This document shows positions 45,471 through 54,133 of a stretch of DNA of 64,000 nucleotides, piece by piece. Under the pieces are notes generated by a model. The model made no database searches, was not told where the DNA came from, and worked only from the letters and a program-made list of their open reading frames with translations. How positions within the stretch are numbered: the stretch's first letter is position 1; each line of letters opens with the position of its first letter. The translations under genes and the position numbers were made by a program. The stretch comes from Bradyrhizobium sp. LTSP849. GTDB lineage: Bacteria; Pseudomonadota; Alphaproteobacteria; Rhizobiales; Xanthobacteraceae. Location of the stretch: contig NZ_JYMR01000020.1 of NCBI RefSeq assembly GCF_000938255.1, positions 1-64,000 of the forward strand, in the 5' to 3' direction.

Positions 45471-46856
45471 ATGTGGAACCGCCCGAGGTTCGATCTCAAG
45501 GTCCGTCTGACGTTGCGCGTGGCCGCGATAACGGCCGCCTGCTTCGCCGCGATCTCCGCCTATTTCCTGATCACGGCTGACCGCGCCGCGCATGCGCGCA
45601 TCGACGGTATCGCCGCCATCGTGGCCAAAACGCTGGAGCTGCAACAGGGCAAAGTCCAGTGGGTGGCCAACCCGCGCTCCGACTTTCCGAACCTCGACCC
45701 CGTTGCGGCCTTCGTGATGACGCCCGGCCTGTGTCTGGCATTCCGTGGCACGAGCGGCGAGATGCTCCAGCGGTTCTGTAGCGGTGCGCCCAATCCGGCG
45801 AACCTGCCGCCACAGGCCTTCACGGCCTTCTATCGCAGCCTGTTCGACCCCGGCCGCGAGGCGGCACGGCCTGTGATTGTGCGCGGAGCGAAGCTCGGCG
45901 AGACCGTGGTCTCGGTCGATCCGGCCGTGCAGACAGCGGAGGCCTGGCACGAAGCGGGCCGCCTGATGATCGCGCTTGCGATTGCGCTGCCGTTATTGTG
46001 CGCGCTGGTCTACGCTGCGCTGGCGCGCGCGCTACGTCCGACGCGCCTGATCCGCACCGGCCTCGAGCGGATCGCAGCCAACGACCTCACCGCGCGGCTG
46101 CCGCCGTTCGACCTCGCCGAGCTCTCCGCGGTTCGCGACGTCTTCAACCATCTCGCCGAAAGTCTCGATACCGCGCTTGCCGAACGCGCGGAGTTGACCC
46201 GAAAGCTGATCGCACTCCAGGACGAGGAGCGCCGCCATCTCGCGCGCGAGCTGCACGACGAGTTCGGCCAGTCTCTGGCCGCCATTCGCGCACTCGCCTC
46301 ATCCGCCCGCCTGACCGCCGTACAGGATTGCCCGTCCCTGCTTTCTGAATGCGACGGCATCGCGCGGACCGCGACCGGCATGATGGAGACGCTGCGCGGC
46401 GCCCTGTTCCGACTGCGTCCCCCGGACATCGAGGAGCTCGGACTCGTGGCGAGCCTCGAAGGCCTGGTTGCGGGCTGGAATGGGCGCAGCCGCGGCGAGA
46501 CGCGTTTCTCGATTCGTTTCGACGGCGCCTTCGAGACCCTGCCGGCCACGATCAGCGCCAATCTCTACCGCATTGTGCAGGAGGCACTCACCAACGCCGC
46601 CAAGCATGCCGGCGCCACGCGCGTCAGCCTGGAATTGTCGATGCGCGCCGACGAGATCGCGCTTGCAATCGACGATGACGGACGCTCGAGCGATCCTGCG
46701 GCAAAATCCGGAATGGGCTTGCTCGGCATGCGCGAGCGTGTCGCCGCTCTGCGCGGCCGCCTGACCTTCGAGGCTGGATCGCACGGCGGCTCCGCGTTGC
46801 GTGTGGCAATTCCGCTCGCGGCCGCCGATCGGCAGGCTCTGGAGCGCGCGGCATGA
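45471..46856 (+). CDS. NarX-type sensor histidine kinase
   Basis: A 461-residue membrane kinase. Two transmembrane helices (about 13-33 and 162-185) enclose a periplasmic sensor domain; a HAMP-like segment (about 186-240) leads to a HisKA_3 phosphotransfer domain with His262 in RELHDEFGQSLAAI and an HATPase with NLYRIVQEALTNAAKHA. The stop overlaps the start of the response regulator gene (ATGA). The periplasmic part has no recognised domain. Confidence 0.9.
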   Translation: MWNRPRFDLKVRLTLRVAAITAACFAAISAYFLITADRAAHARIDGIAAIVAKTLELQQGKVQWVANPRSDFPNLDPVAAFVMTPGLCLAFRGTSGEMLQRFCSGAPNPANLPPQAFTAFYRSLFDPGREAARPVIVRGAKLGETVVSVDPAVQTAEAWHEAGRLMIALAIALPLLCALVYAALARALRPTRLIRTGLERIAANDLTARLPPFDLAELSAVRDVFNHLAESLDTALAERAELTRKLIALQDEERRHLARELHDEFGQSLAAIRALASSARLTAVQDCPSLLSECDGIARTATGMMETLRGALFRLRPPDIEELGLVASLEGLVAGWNGRSRGETRFSIRFDGAFETLPATISANLYRIVQEALTNAAKHAGATRVSLELSMRADEIALAIDDDGRSSDPAAKSGMGLLGMRERVAALRGRLTFEAGSHGGSALRVAIPLAAADRQALERAA

Positions 46857-47515
46857 GCGCTGCCGACATGACCATTCTGCTGGTCGACGACCATTCCGTC
46901 GTCCGCGAGGGCTATCGCTCGGTGCTCCAGAAGCAGCCGGGCCTGCGCGTCATCGCCGAAGCCGCCGACGGCGCCGAGGCCTACCGTCTCTTCAAATCCG
47001 AGGGGCCCGACCTCGTCATCATGGACCTCAGCATGCCCGGCATCGGCGGCATCGAGGCTGTCAGGCGGATCAGGCAATGGGACAAGGGCGCAAAGATCCT
47101 CGTCTTCACCATGCACGAGAATGCCGGCTTCGCCGTGCAGGCGATCCGCGCCGGCGCGAGGGGTTACGTCACCAAGACCAGCCCGCCGGAAACGCTGGTG
47201 CGCGCCGTGATGGACGTGCTCGCGGGCAAGATCGCGATCAGTCCCGACATCGACCATGAGCTCGCACTGAGCCGGCTCGCCGGCGAAAGCTCCGCCGCCG
47301 ACGTCCTCACCGCGCGCGAGTTCGAGGTGCTGCGCCTGCTGCTCGCTGAACGGACGACCGACGAGATCGCGGAGACGCTGCACGTCAGCCCGAAGACGGT
47401 GGCGAACCTGCACTCCCTGATCAAGGACAAGCTCGGGGTCGGCTCCGACATCGAGCTGGTCCGGCTTGCGCTGCGCCAGGGGATTTTGACGCAGGTCGAT
47501 CTGGGTGAGGCTTGA
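46853..47515 (+). CDS. NarL/FixJ-type response regulator
   Basis: A 220-residue regulator: receiver domain with acidic pocket DD at residues 12-13, phosphoacceptor Asp58 (VIMDLSMPG) and Lys105-region (VTKTSPPE), then a LuxR-type helix-turn-helix at about 148-210 (LTAREFEVLRLLLAE, then VSPKTVANLHSLIKDKLG). It is co-translated with the preceding kinase and makes a complete two-component pair. Target is probably one of the two flanking genes. Confidence 0.92.
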   Translation: MSAADMTILLVDDHSVVREGYRSVLQKQPGLRVIAEAADGAEAYRLFKSEGPDLVIMDLSMPGIGGIEAVRRIRQWDKGAKILVFTMHENAGFAVQAIRAGARGYVTKTSPPETLVRAVMDVLAGKIAISPDIDHELALSRLAGESSAADVLTAREFEVLRLLLAERTTDEIAETLHVSPKTVANLHSLIKDKLGVGSDIELVRLALRQGILTQVDLGEA

Positions 47516-47519
47516 CGCC

Positions 47520-48365
47520 TCAGGTCAGATAGCGCGTCAGATACCCGTCCATCGCGTAGAGCGCGCAGAGAGCCAAGCTCGACCACACAGCGGCGCTGAA
47601 ATACAGGAACATCCAGGTAAGTTCGCCCTTCCAGTGGGCGACGTCGTGGGTCACCACCCAGCGCGTCGAGACGTCATGCAGGCCCTCGAGGAAGCCAAGC
47701 AACTTGTTGCCTTCGGCATGCCCTGCCCGCCAGCGGCTGAGATACATCGGCACATCGACGGTGACGAGGAAGGCGAGGAAGCAGGCAATGCCGACAATGC
47801 CCGCGATCAGCGCCCAGCGTACCGGGCCATGGAATTCCGGCATCAAGCGGCACAGCGCGATCCCAACGAGGAAGAAGGTCACCGCCCACAGCGAATTCTC
47901 GATCGCGTTGTAGAGATAGTTGGTGGTCACGACCGCGTACCAGGAGAAGCACTCCGCGATGATGATCACGGGCACGATGACCCAGGCAACGTTCACCGTG
48001 GTCTCCGCACCGGCCATGCTGCCGAGCTGATGCAGGATGACGGCCCATTGCGCGGCGAAGCAGAGTTCGGCCACGGTCGCGACAGTACGGCCGACGAAGA
48101 CGCTGGAGAGCCAGGTATCGAACAGGCAGATGCGCTGCACGTCGGCGCGCGGCAGGAACGAACGGAATGCGCAGCCGAACACATAGCCGGCGCAGAGCAG
48201 CAGCATCACGCCGATGCCGGACGGTCCAGTGATGCTGCCACCGGCCGGCTGATAGAACTCCCGGTACAGCATGAACCAGACCAGGATGTTGACGTTGCTC
48301 ACAAGCGTCAGCGATCCCCACCACCAGGCCAGGGGATTTGACCGCGCCTGCAACATCAACCTCAT
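47520..48365 (-). CDS. Polytopic membrane protein of unknown function
   Basis: A 281-residue protein with about eight hydrophobic helices and short loops. The start at 48365 has a GGAG site; the longer frame to 48416 is less likely. A TTNYLYNAIENSLW segment near the centre and conserved His/Trp residues in the C-terminal loop (THDVAHWKGELTW) are notable but match no family I know. It converges with the response regulator gene (4-base gap). Confidence 0.6.
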   Translation of the reverse strand: MRLMLQARSNPLAWWWGSLTLVSNVNILVWFMLYREFYQPAGGSITGPSGIGVMLLLCAGYVFGCAFRSFLPRADVQRICLFDTWLSSVFVGRTVATVAELCFAAQWAVILHQLGSMAGAETTVNVAWVIVPVIIIAECFSWYAVVTTNYLYNAIENSLWAVTFFLVGIALCRLMPEFHGPVRWALIAGIVGIACFLAFLVTVDVPMYLSRWRAGHAEGNKLLGFLEGLHDVSTRWVVTHDVAHWKGELTWMFLYFSAAVWSSLALCALYAMDGYLTRYLT

Positions 48366-48502
48366 CGACCGCTCCGTTGTAACTGGATTGACATCCAACG
48401 GTAGCAATAGTGTCACAATAAGGTAGCTGGTCGCGACAAAAATCTGCGTGACGGCACTGTCATAATTGCGAAGACGGTCGGGAGCCCGCGTGCAGCTCCA
48501 GG

Positions 48503-48540
48503 GTCATTCCGGGTTGCCGCTCCAGGCGCCCCGGAATGAC
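48503..48540. repeat. Short palindromic intergenic repeat
   Basis: GTCATTCCGGG (48503-48513) is the exact complement of CCCGGAATGAC (48530-48540), with a 16-base loop. It belongs to the same style of dispersed genome palindromes as the element at 29796-29884 and is placed after the ends of an AHSA1 gene and before an opposite-direction membrane protein gene. Confidence 0.7.
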
Positions 48541-48549
48541 ACGTTCACC

Positions 48550-49044
48550 CTACCTCTTCATGTCGGCCACATAGGCCGCCAGCTTGTCCAGCGTCTGGTA
48601 GCCGTATTCAACGGCGCCGAAGCCGATCATGTGGTCGCGCTGCGCCGCGGTCGACGCCAACTGCCGCATCATCAGCACGGTCTTGCCGTTGCTCTGCTCG
48701 GCAAAGGTCAGGATGAAGCGGAACATGCTGGGATCATCGTCCTGGTCGCCGCCATGGTCCATCTCCATCAGCTTCGGCCGCTCGATGCGGCGGAAGCACA
48801 TGCGGTTCGGATAGACGGTGCCATCGGGGCCGACCATGTTGAAGCGCCAGACGCCGCCGACGCGCACATCGATCTCGAACGTCTCGATCTTGAAGCCCTT
48901 CGGACCGAACCATTGCGGCAGATGCTTCGGATCGGACCACGCCTCGAACACCAGCTCGCGTGGCGCGTCAATCACGCGTGACATCACGATCTCGCGGTCG
49001 AGCGACCATTGCGACAATGCGGGATTGGCAGAACTCGTCATCAC
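48550..49044 (-). CDS. SRPBCC/AHSA1-domain protein
   Basis: A 164-residue START/SRPBCC-like protein of the Aha1 (AHSA1) type: opening REIVMSRVIDAPRELVFEAW and the pattern PEHLPQWFGPKGFK-like (here DPKHLPQWFGPKGFK) followed by a GGVWRFNM strand. Such proteins bind hydrophobic ligands. The gene overlaps the ArsR-type regulator by four bases and is second in the operon; this two-gene layout is frequent in alpha- and betaproteobacteria. Ligand unknown. Confidence 0.85.
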   Translation of the reverse strand: MMTSSANPALSQWSLDREIVMSRVIDAPRELVFEAWSDPKHLPQWFGPKGFKIETFEIDVRVGGVWRFNMVGPDGTVYPNRMCFRRIERPKLMEMDHGGDQDDDPSMFRFILTFAEQSNGKTVLMMRQLASTAAQRDHMIGFGAVEYGYQTLDKLAAYVADMKR

Positions 49045-49448
49045 TCAGAACCTTTCCGTTTGGTTGTCTTGCTTGTTGTCTTGTCGGCTTTCTTGGACGG
49101 ACGCTTGGCGTCCTCCCTCTCTGTCTTGAGCTTCATCACATAAGCCTCGAACCGGTCGAGCCGCGCTTCCCAGATCGCGCGTTGCTGCTGGAACCAGTCC
49201 TCCGCGCCGACCAGCGCATCCGGACTGAGGCGGCAGGTGCGCACGCGGCCCGATTTCTCCGACTGCACGAGGCCGCTCAGCTCCAGCACGTGGATGTGCT
49301 TCATGAAGCTCGGCAGCGCCATGTCGAAGGGATCGGCGAGCTCGCCGACCGAGGCCTCGCCGGCGCACAGCCGCATCACGATCGCCCGCCTTGTGGGGTC
49401 GCCAAGCGCTGCGAAAATCTGGTCGAGCTGGGATAATTGGTTAGCCAT
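49041..49448 (-). CDS. ArsR-family winged-helix regulator
   Basis: A 135-residue ArsR/SmtB-type regulator starting MANQLSQLDQIFAALGDPTRR, with helix-turn-helix SVGELADPFDMALPSFMKHIHVLELSGLV. It lacks the cysteine metal-site motif ELCVCDL seen in metal sensors, so it likely senses something else. The last 25 residues are Lys-rich. The start at 49448 lies inside a palindrome and is preferred over 49484. Confidence 0.88.
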   Translation of the reverse strand: MANQLSQLDQIFAALGDPTRRAIVMRLCAGEASVGELADPFDMALPSFMKHIHVLELSGLVQSEKSGRVRTCRLSPDALVGAEDWFQQQRAIWEARLDRFEAYVMKLKTEREDAKRPSKKADKTTSKTTKRKGSE

Positions 49449-49457
49449 GTAGCTAAC
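49440..49457. promoter_or_regulatory. ArsR operator candidate 1 (over start codon)
   Basis: GTTAGC-CATGTA-GCTAAC is a perfect inverted repeat with a six-base spacer that contains the start codon of the arsR-type gene. A related copy lies exactly 50 bases further upstream at 49490. Confidence 0.65.
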
Positions 49458-49489
49458 TATAAACCCATCGCGATCCAACGTCAATAATT

Positions 49490-49507
49490 GTTAGCTCTAA
49501 GGCTAAG
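49490..49507. promoter_or_regulatory. ArsR operator candidate 2 (upstream)
   Basis: GTTAGC-TCTAAG-GCTAAG repeats the TTAGC-N6-GCTAA pattern of site 1, with one outer-base mismatch. The 50-base distance fits about five helical turns, so both would be on one face. It also lies 25 bases before the GTG at 49532 of the divergent hydrolase gene. Confidence 0.6.
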
Positions 49508-49531
49508 TAATTTCTCGGCAGGGTCGCTGCT

Positions 49532-50800
49532 GTGGAACCCACCACGCGCAATCGTGAATTGGGACGCAGGGCTCCGCCCGCTAAAAAGAGCCTTGGGGGC
49601 GCATCGCATCATTCGTCAGAGCACGTGCCACCTGTTGTCATCTCATCACCAATCACCCGGCGGTCCCTCGCCCGGGCTGCGCTCATTCCCTTCGCGGCCG
49701 CGCTGGCCTGGCCGCGTCGCGCATCGGCCGATTCCGACATGATCGCGCAGATGCGCGACATCGTTGCCTCCGAACTCGCGCCGACCGCGACGCCAGATCA
49801 TCCGGGCGGCCTGGCCGCGGCGCTCTATGCCGGCCGCCACGTCGAGTTCTGCTGCTACGGCTTTGCCGATGACGCCACGCGAAGACCGGTGACGCCGGAC
49901 ACGCTGTTCAATCTCGCCTCTCTGCGAAAACCATTCGAGGCGACGCTGGTAGCGCTCGGCGAGCTCCGCGGCGAGTTGCGGTTGGACGATCCCCTGCCGA
50001 AATATCTGCCGGAGCTCGACGGCGATTATATCCGTCGCGTCACGATCGGCGAGCTGACCACGCACACCTCGGGGCTATTGCTGCCGACCGACCATCCGCC
50101 CTGGCCCAACGAATCCTTCACGCGCGCACAATTCGTCGCGATGCTCAACGCCTGGATTCCGCCCGCAGGCGTGGCGCCCGGCAAGCAGCGCATCTACAGC
50201 CATGCCGGTTACGTGCTGCTCCAGCTTGTGCTCGAGCGCTGTTATCGCACGCCGATCCAGGAGCTGATCGAGAGCCGCATTCTCAAGCCGCTCGGCATGC
50301 ACGCAACGTTCATTCCCGAGCGTGGACCGGACAATCGCGCGATCATGGACGAGGCGTGGATGCGACGCGTGGTGCAAGGCTATTCCGACCAGGGCACGGC
50401 AATCGGGCCGCCGGGCGACCAGCAGAGCTATTTCGACTTCCCCGGCACAGGGCAGATGTTCTCGTCCGTGCGCGATCTTTCGACATTCATGGCGGCTAGC
50501 GTCGACGGCCGGTCGATCGATCCGCATCTGCACGAAGCGTTGCGGATGACGCAGCACGAAAGCTTTCGCGTCGACGAGAAATTCGGACAAGCGATGGCCT
50601 GGGAGACCGTGCACGTTCCCGGTGTCACCGTCGTCGACAAGCCGGGCGGCCTCAACAACGCCTCGGGCTATATCGGCCTCGTGCCGGCACAACGGATCGG
50701 TATCGTGCTGCTGGCCAATCGCGGTGAATATCCGCACGAGATCGCCCGCTACAAGATCCTCCCGGCGCTGGCGCATCTGTTGGCGTCGCACGCGGGCTGA
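49532..50800 (+). CDS. Beta-lactamase-fold serine hydrolase, probably Tat-exported
   Basis: A 422-residue serine hydrolase of the class C beta-lactamase/penicillin-binding fold. The SxxK motif is SLRK (130-133), the second motif is YSHAGY (Tyr-Ser-His in place of YxN) and the third lies in KPGG. Residues 43-67 (TRRSLARAALIPF...ASA) look like a twin-arginine signal. The first ~30 residues from the GTG at 49532 are unusual, and a GTG at 49625 would give a neater Tat signal; start uncertain. It may be an esterase or D-aminopeptidase-like enzyme. A strong terminator follows. Confidence 0.78.
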   Translation: MEPTTRNRELGRRAPPAKKSLGGASHHSSEHVPPVVISSPITRRSLARAALIPFAAALAWPRRASADSDMIAQMRDIVASELAPTATPDHPGGLAAALYAGRHVEFCCYGFADDATRRPVTPDTLFNLASLRKPFEATLVALGELRGELRLDDPLPKYLPELDGDYIRRVTIGELTTHTSGLLLPTDHPPWPNESFTRAQFVAMLNAWIPPAGVAPGKQRIYSHAGYVLLQLVLERCYRTPIQELIESRILKPLGMHATFIPERGPDNRAIMDEAWMRRVVQGYSDQGTAIGPPGDQQSYFDFPGTGQMFSSVRDLSTFMAASVDGRSIDPHLHEALRMTQHESFRVDEKFGQAMAWETVHVPGVTVVDKPGGLNNASGYIGLVPAQRIGIVLLANRGEYPHEIARYKILPALAHLLASHAG

Positions 50801-50812
50801 GCCTCAAAACAG

Positions 50813-50837
50813 AAAGCCCCGGCTGAGCCGGGGCTTT
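50813..50837. terminator. Rho-independent type terminator
   Basis: AAAGCCCCGGC-TGA-GCCGGGGCTTT is a perfect 11-base stem with a three-base loop, flanked by A and T runs on the two strands. It sits in the 65-base gap between two convergent genes and can serve both directions. Confidence 0.92.
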
Positions 50838-50865
50838 CCACGCGAGAACCGGAACGGGATGATGA

Positions 50866-51699
50866 TCAGTATCTGGCGACGACCGGTCCACCAAACTTGT
50901 AGTTCACGCCGACGCGCACAATGTTCGACTTGATGTCGACCGAGTGGGTGTAGACGTTGCCCGGAAAGGCCCCCGCGCCGACAAAGGCGGCCAGGTTGGT
51001 GCTGGTCGCGCTGGCGCGGCCGAGATCGACATAGAGATATTCGGCCTTGAGCGACCAACCGTTGCCAACGGCGTATTCGGTGCCGGCGCCGACGGTCCAG
51101 CCGACACGCGTATCGCGGATCGCCGCGGATTCCGTCGCGGCCGCGAACGTGTCGGTGAAGTTGAAATTGCCCTTCACTTCGGCGATCGCAGCACCGCCCG
51201 TGGCATAAAGCAGCCAGCTCGGCGTGGCGAGGAAGCCGATGCGGCCGCGGATGGTGGCGAGCCAGTCGGCCGAAACCTGTGACGACACGGTGAAACCGGT
51301 CGGCGCGCAGCAGGGATAGAGCGCCGAGCCGGTCGCACTGCCCTTGAAGCCGAAATAGTTGATGTCGCCTTCGAGGCCGAACACGGCGTGATTGACCTGC
51401 CAGTTGTAGCCGGCGGTGAAGCCGCCGGTCACGCTGGAACTGTTGACGCTCTGGGCGCCGACCGCGGCGATGGCAGGAACGCTGCTGGCTGCGAAATAGC
51501 CGGTTGGAGTGAACACGGTCGATGTGGTCGGATCAGCGCTGCCCCATTGTCCGCCGACATTGCCGCCGACATAGAACCCGGTCCAGTTGTAGCCGGGCGC
51601 CGTCACCGGCGCCTTGGTGTACTGCGGCGCGAGGTCCGCCGCGAAGGCGGACGCGGTGCCCAAGACAACCGACGCGACCGCCAGCAAAAACTTCTTCAT
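50866..51699 (-). CDS. Omp31-like outer-membrane beta-barrel protein
   Basis: A 277-residue outer-membrane protein with a signal peptide (MKKFLLAVASVVLGTASAFA) and the alphaproteobacterial Omp31/RopB opening PGYNWTGFYVGGNVGG. Alternating beta-strand patterns run to the C-terminus, which ends VGVNYKFGGPVVARY (a terminal aromatic residue is typical). An AAGGAG site lies before the start at 51699. Such proteins are abundant surface proteins. The open frame upstream to 51792 is not part of it. Confidence 0.9.
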   Translation of the reverse strand: MKKFLLAVASVVLGTASAFAADLAPQYTKAPVTAPGYNWTGFYVGGNVGGQWGSADPTTSTVFTPTGYFAASSVPAIAAVGAQSVNSSSVTGGFTAGYNWQVNHAVFGLEGDINYFGFKGSATGSALYPCCAPTGFTVSSQVSADWLATIRGRIGFLATPSWLLYATGGAAIAEVKGNFNFTDTFAAATESAAIRDTRVGWTVGAGTEYAVGNGWSLKAEYLYVDLGRASATSTNLAAFVGAGAFPGNVYTHSVDIKSNIVRVGVNYKFGGPVVARY

Positions 51700-51975
51700 T
51701 GCAATCTCCTTGCCCCACGCGATCGAAGCTCGCGTTCTCGAATGCGCCGGCCAAGTGGATCCGGCACGGGCGAGGCATAGGCGGCACACCACTCAACGTC
51801 TTGGGCTGCGGCGAAGTTCGCAGGGACTGTAACGCAATGTGCGGTCCGAGGGCCCGCGAAGTGTGACGAGTGTGACCCAAGTGCCACGCATCTCCCCGCT
51901 GCGGCGGCACGCGTCGCATGAGGACAAGCGCGCGAGAGCTTGGATTCGAATCTGCTCTTGCTAGGAGGGCGCGCT

Positions 51976-52680
51976 TCAGACCGAGCGCGTCAGCCCGCCG
52001 TCGACGCGGATGTTCTGGCCGGTGATGTAGGCAGCGCCATCGGAGGCGAGGAACGAGACCGTCGCCGCGACTTCCTCGACCTTGCCATAGCGCTTCATCG
52101 GCACGCTGTCGCGACGCGCGTCCGTCTGCGGCAGGCTGTCGATCCAGCCCGGCAGCACATTGTTCATGCGGACGTTGTCCGCGGCATAGGTGTCGGTGAA
52201 TATCTTCGTAAACGCCGCCAGGCCTGCGCGGAACACCGCCGAGGTCGGAAACATCGCGCTCGGCTCGAACGCCCAGGCGGTCGAGATGTTGATGATGGCA
52301 CCGCACCTCTGCGCCTGCATCACCGGTGTCACCAGCCGGGTCGGACGGATCACGTTGAGCAGATATGTATCGAGGCCGGTGTGCCATTGCTCGTCGGTGA
52401 TCTCCGTGATCCCCGCGCGGGGCCCGTGGCCGGCGCTGTTGACGAGCACGTCGATGCGCCCCCATTTGGCCATCGCACCATCGACGAGGCGCTTCAGATC
52501 GTCGTTCGACTTGTTCGAGCCGGTGACGCCGAGCCCACCGAGCTCGGCCGCCAGCGCTTCGCCCTTGCCGGAGGACGACAGGATCGCCACGCGAAAGCCA
52601 TCGGCCGCGAGCCGCCGCGCAGCCCCTGCCCCCATGCCACTGCCGCCTGCGGTGACGAGTGCGACCTTCTCTACTGCCAT
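51976..52680 (-). CDS. SDR-fold protein lacking the YxxxK catalytic pair
   Basis: A 234-residue short-chain dehydrogenase/reductase fold protein with the cofactor motif TAGGSGMG near residues 10-17, NSAG and the C-terminal GQNIRVDGG. After the catalytic-Ser strand (INISTAW) the helix that normally carries YxxxK reads FPTSAVFRAGLAAF, so both Tyr and Lys are missing. It may use another residue or have become a binding protein. It is divergent from the acetyltransferase gene. Confidence 0.75.
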   Translation of the reverse strand: MAVEKVALVTAGGSGMGAGAARRLAADGFRVAILSSSGKGEALAAELGGLGVTGSNKSNDDLKRLVDGAMAKWGRIDVLVNSAGHGPRAGITEITDEQWHTGLDTYLLNVIRPTRLVTPVMQAQRCGAIINISTAWAFEPSAMFPTSAVFRAGLAAFTKIFTDTYAADNVRMNNVLPGWIDSLPQTDARRDSVPMKRYGKVEEVAATVSFLASDGAAYITGQNIRVDGGLTRSV

Positions 52681-52788
52681 GACCGATCATCCCTTGTGAT
52701 ACCGTTGAGGCAAGCCGGCGGCCCGGCCTATCATCAGGGCTTTCTACAGCCAGACTTGCCGGCAGGTCCACCGTCGAGGGCATCCATC

Positions 52789-53646
52789 ATGGCGACTTCT
52801 GAGATGAGCGATTTGCATATTCGCAACCTGCGCCCCGAGGAAATTTCCCTCGCCCTCGACTGGGCCGCGGCCGAGGGCTGGAATCCCGGCCTTGCAGACG
52901 GCGCCTGCTTCGCGATCCCGGACGCACAGGGCTTTTTCGTTGGCGAGATCGACGGCGAGCCGGTCGCGACGGTGTCCTGCATCAATTACGATGAGCGCTT
53001 CGCCTTCCTCGGCTTCTACATCGTACGCGCAGGCTTTCGCGGCGCCGGCCATGGCCTGCGCATCTGGAACGCGGCGATCGCGCATGCCGGTGCCCGCGTG
53101 ATCGGGCTCGACGGCGTCGTGGCGCAGCAGGACAATTACAAAAAATCCGGCTTCCAGCTTGCTTACGCCAATATCCGCTATGGTGGCGTCGTCGTCGCGC
53201 CGCCTCGGCCGCCAGCCGATATCGTCGCGCTCGACAAGATTCCATTCACGGTGGTGGAAGCGGACGACGCCACCGTTTTCCCGGCGGCACGCAGCGCCTT
53301 CCTGCGGGCCTGGATCAACACGCCCGGCCACCTTGGCCGCGCGCTGCTGTGCGATGGCAAGCTCGCCGCATGGGGCGTGATCCGGCCGTGCCGAACGGGA
53401 CACAAGATCGGGCCACTGGTCGCCGACGACCGCGCTGCGGCGGAGGCGATCGTGCAGGCCTTGCTGGCCAGCGCCAGCTGTTGCGAGATTATCCTCGACA
53501 TCCCCGCGGTGAACCGCGAAGGTATCGCGCTTGCGGAATTCTTGGGCCTGAAGCCGACATTCGAAACGGCGCGGATGTATACTGGACCGATCCCGTCACT
53601 GCGGCTCGACCGCGTCTTCGGCGTGACCAGTTTTGAGCTGGGCTAG
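52789..53646 (+). CDS. GNAT-family acetyltransferase
   Basis: A 285-residue protein. The first half (about 8-130) is a GNAT acetyl-CoA domain with a binding segment FRGAGHGLRIWNAAI; the second half resembles the accessory GNAT-like domain of YitH-type proteins. The frame is open far upstream, but those residues overlap the divergent SDR gene and are not real; the ATG at 52789 is the start. Substrate unknown. Confidence 0.82.
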   Translation: MATSEMSDLHIRNLRPEEISLALDWAAAEGWNPGLADGACFAIPDAQGFFVGEIDGEPVATVSCINYDERFAFLGFYIVRAGFRGAGHGLRIWNAAIAHAGARVIGLDGVVAQQDNYKKSGFQLAYANIRYGGVVVAPPRPPADIVALDKIPFTVVEADDATVFPAARSAFLRAWINTPGHLGRALLCDGKLAAWGVIRPCRTGHKIGPLVADDRAAAEAIVQALLASASCCEIILDIPAVNREGIALAEFLGLKPTFETARMYTGPIPSLRLDRVFGVTSFELG

Positions 53647-53799
53647 CGCCGCCTTGGATCATAGTAATCTGTTTCACATCACCGCAGCTGCGCAGCGTGT
53701 ACTGGTGTTGGATCCGCTGATTTTTCAAAGCGGTCCGAACACCATTTTCTCGACCATCATTTTTTCGGCAGTCGATATTTTCATTCACGAGAGGATTTC

Positions 53800-54117
53800 A
53801 TGACCGAAGCCAGAAGCAACGCCCGCCCTCCTTCGCCCACGGCCGGCGACCTGCCACGCCCTGCACTCGCAGCTGCGCTGGTCCTTGCCGTAGTCGCGGC
53901 CTTTGGACTGCACACGCTGTTCGTCTCGGGTCCCGCGATGCGCGAGGCCGCCGGGGCGGAGTTGGTGCGCCTTATTGCGGATGAGGATCGGGATGTCTGC
54001 GGACAGTTCGGGATGCGACCGGGCACGGCCCAGTTCACGGCCTGTAGCGGCGAGCTCGCGATCGTCAGGCAGAAGCAGTCCGACCGCGATCACGCGGCCG
54101 CGGCAGGTATTCTGTAA
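53800..54117 (+). CDS. Small membrane-anchored hypothetical protein (105 aa)
   Basis: A 105-residue protein with a disordered N-terminus, one transmembrane helix (about residues 22-42), and a short soluble domain with two cysteines (DVCGQFG and FTACSGEL) which could form a disulfide outside the cytoplasm. A GAGAGGA site precedes the start. No family recognised. Confidence 0.6.
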   Translation: MTEARSNARPPSPTAGDLPRPALAAALVLAVVAAFGLHTLFVSGPAMREAAGAELVRLIADEDRDVCGQFGMRPGTAQFTACSGELAIVRQKQSDRDHAAAAGIL

Positions 54118-54133
54118 ACGAAGCGCGCGTCGC

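Noticed and set aside
51940..52788. Long N-terminal extension of the acetyltransferase
   Set aside because: It lies opposite the SDR gene; the translation has no domain and the ATG at 52789 starts a complete GNAT protein.
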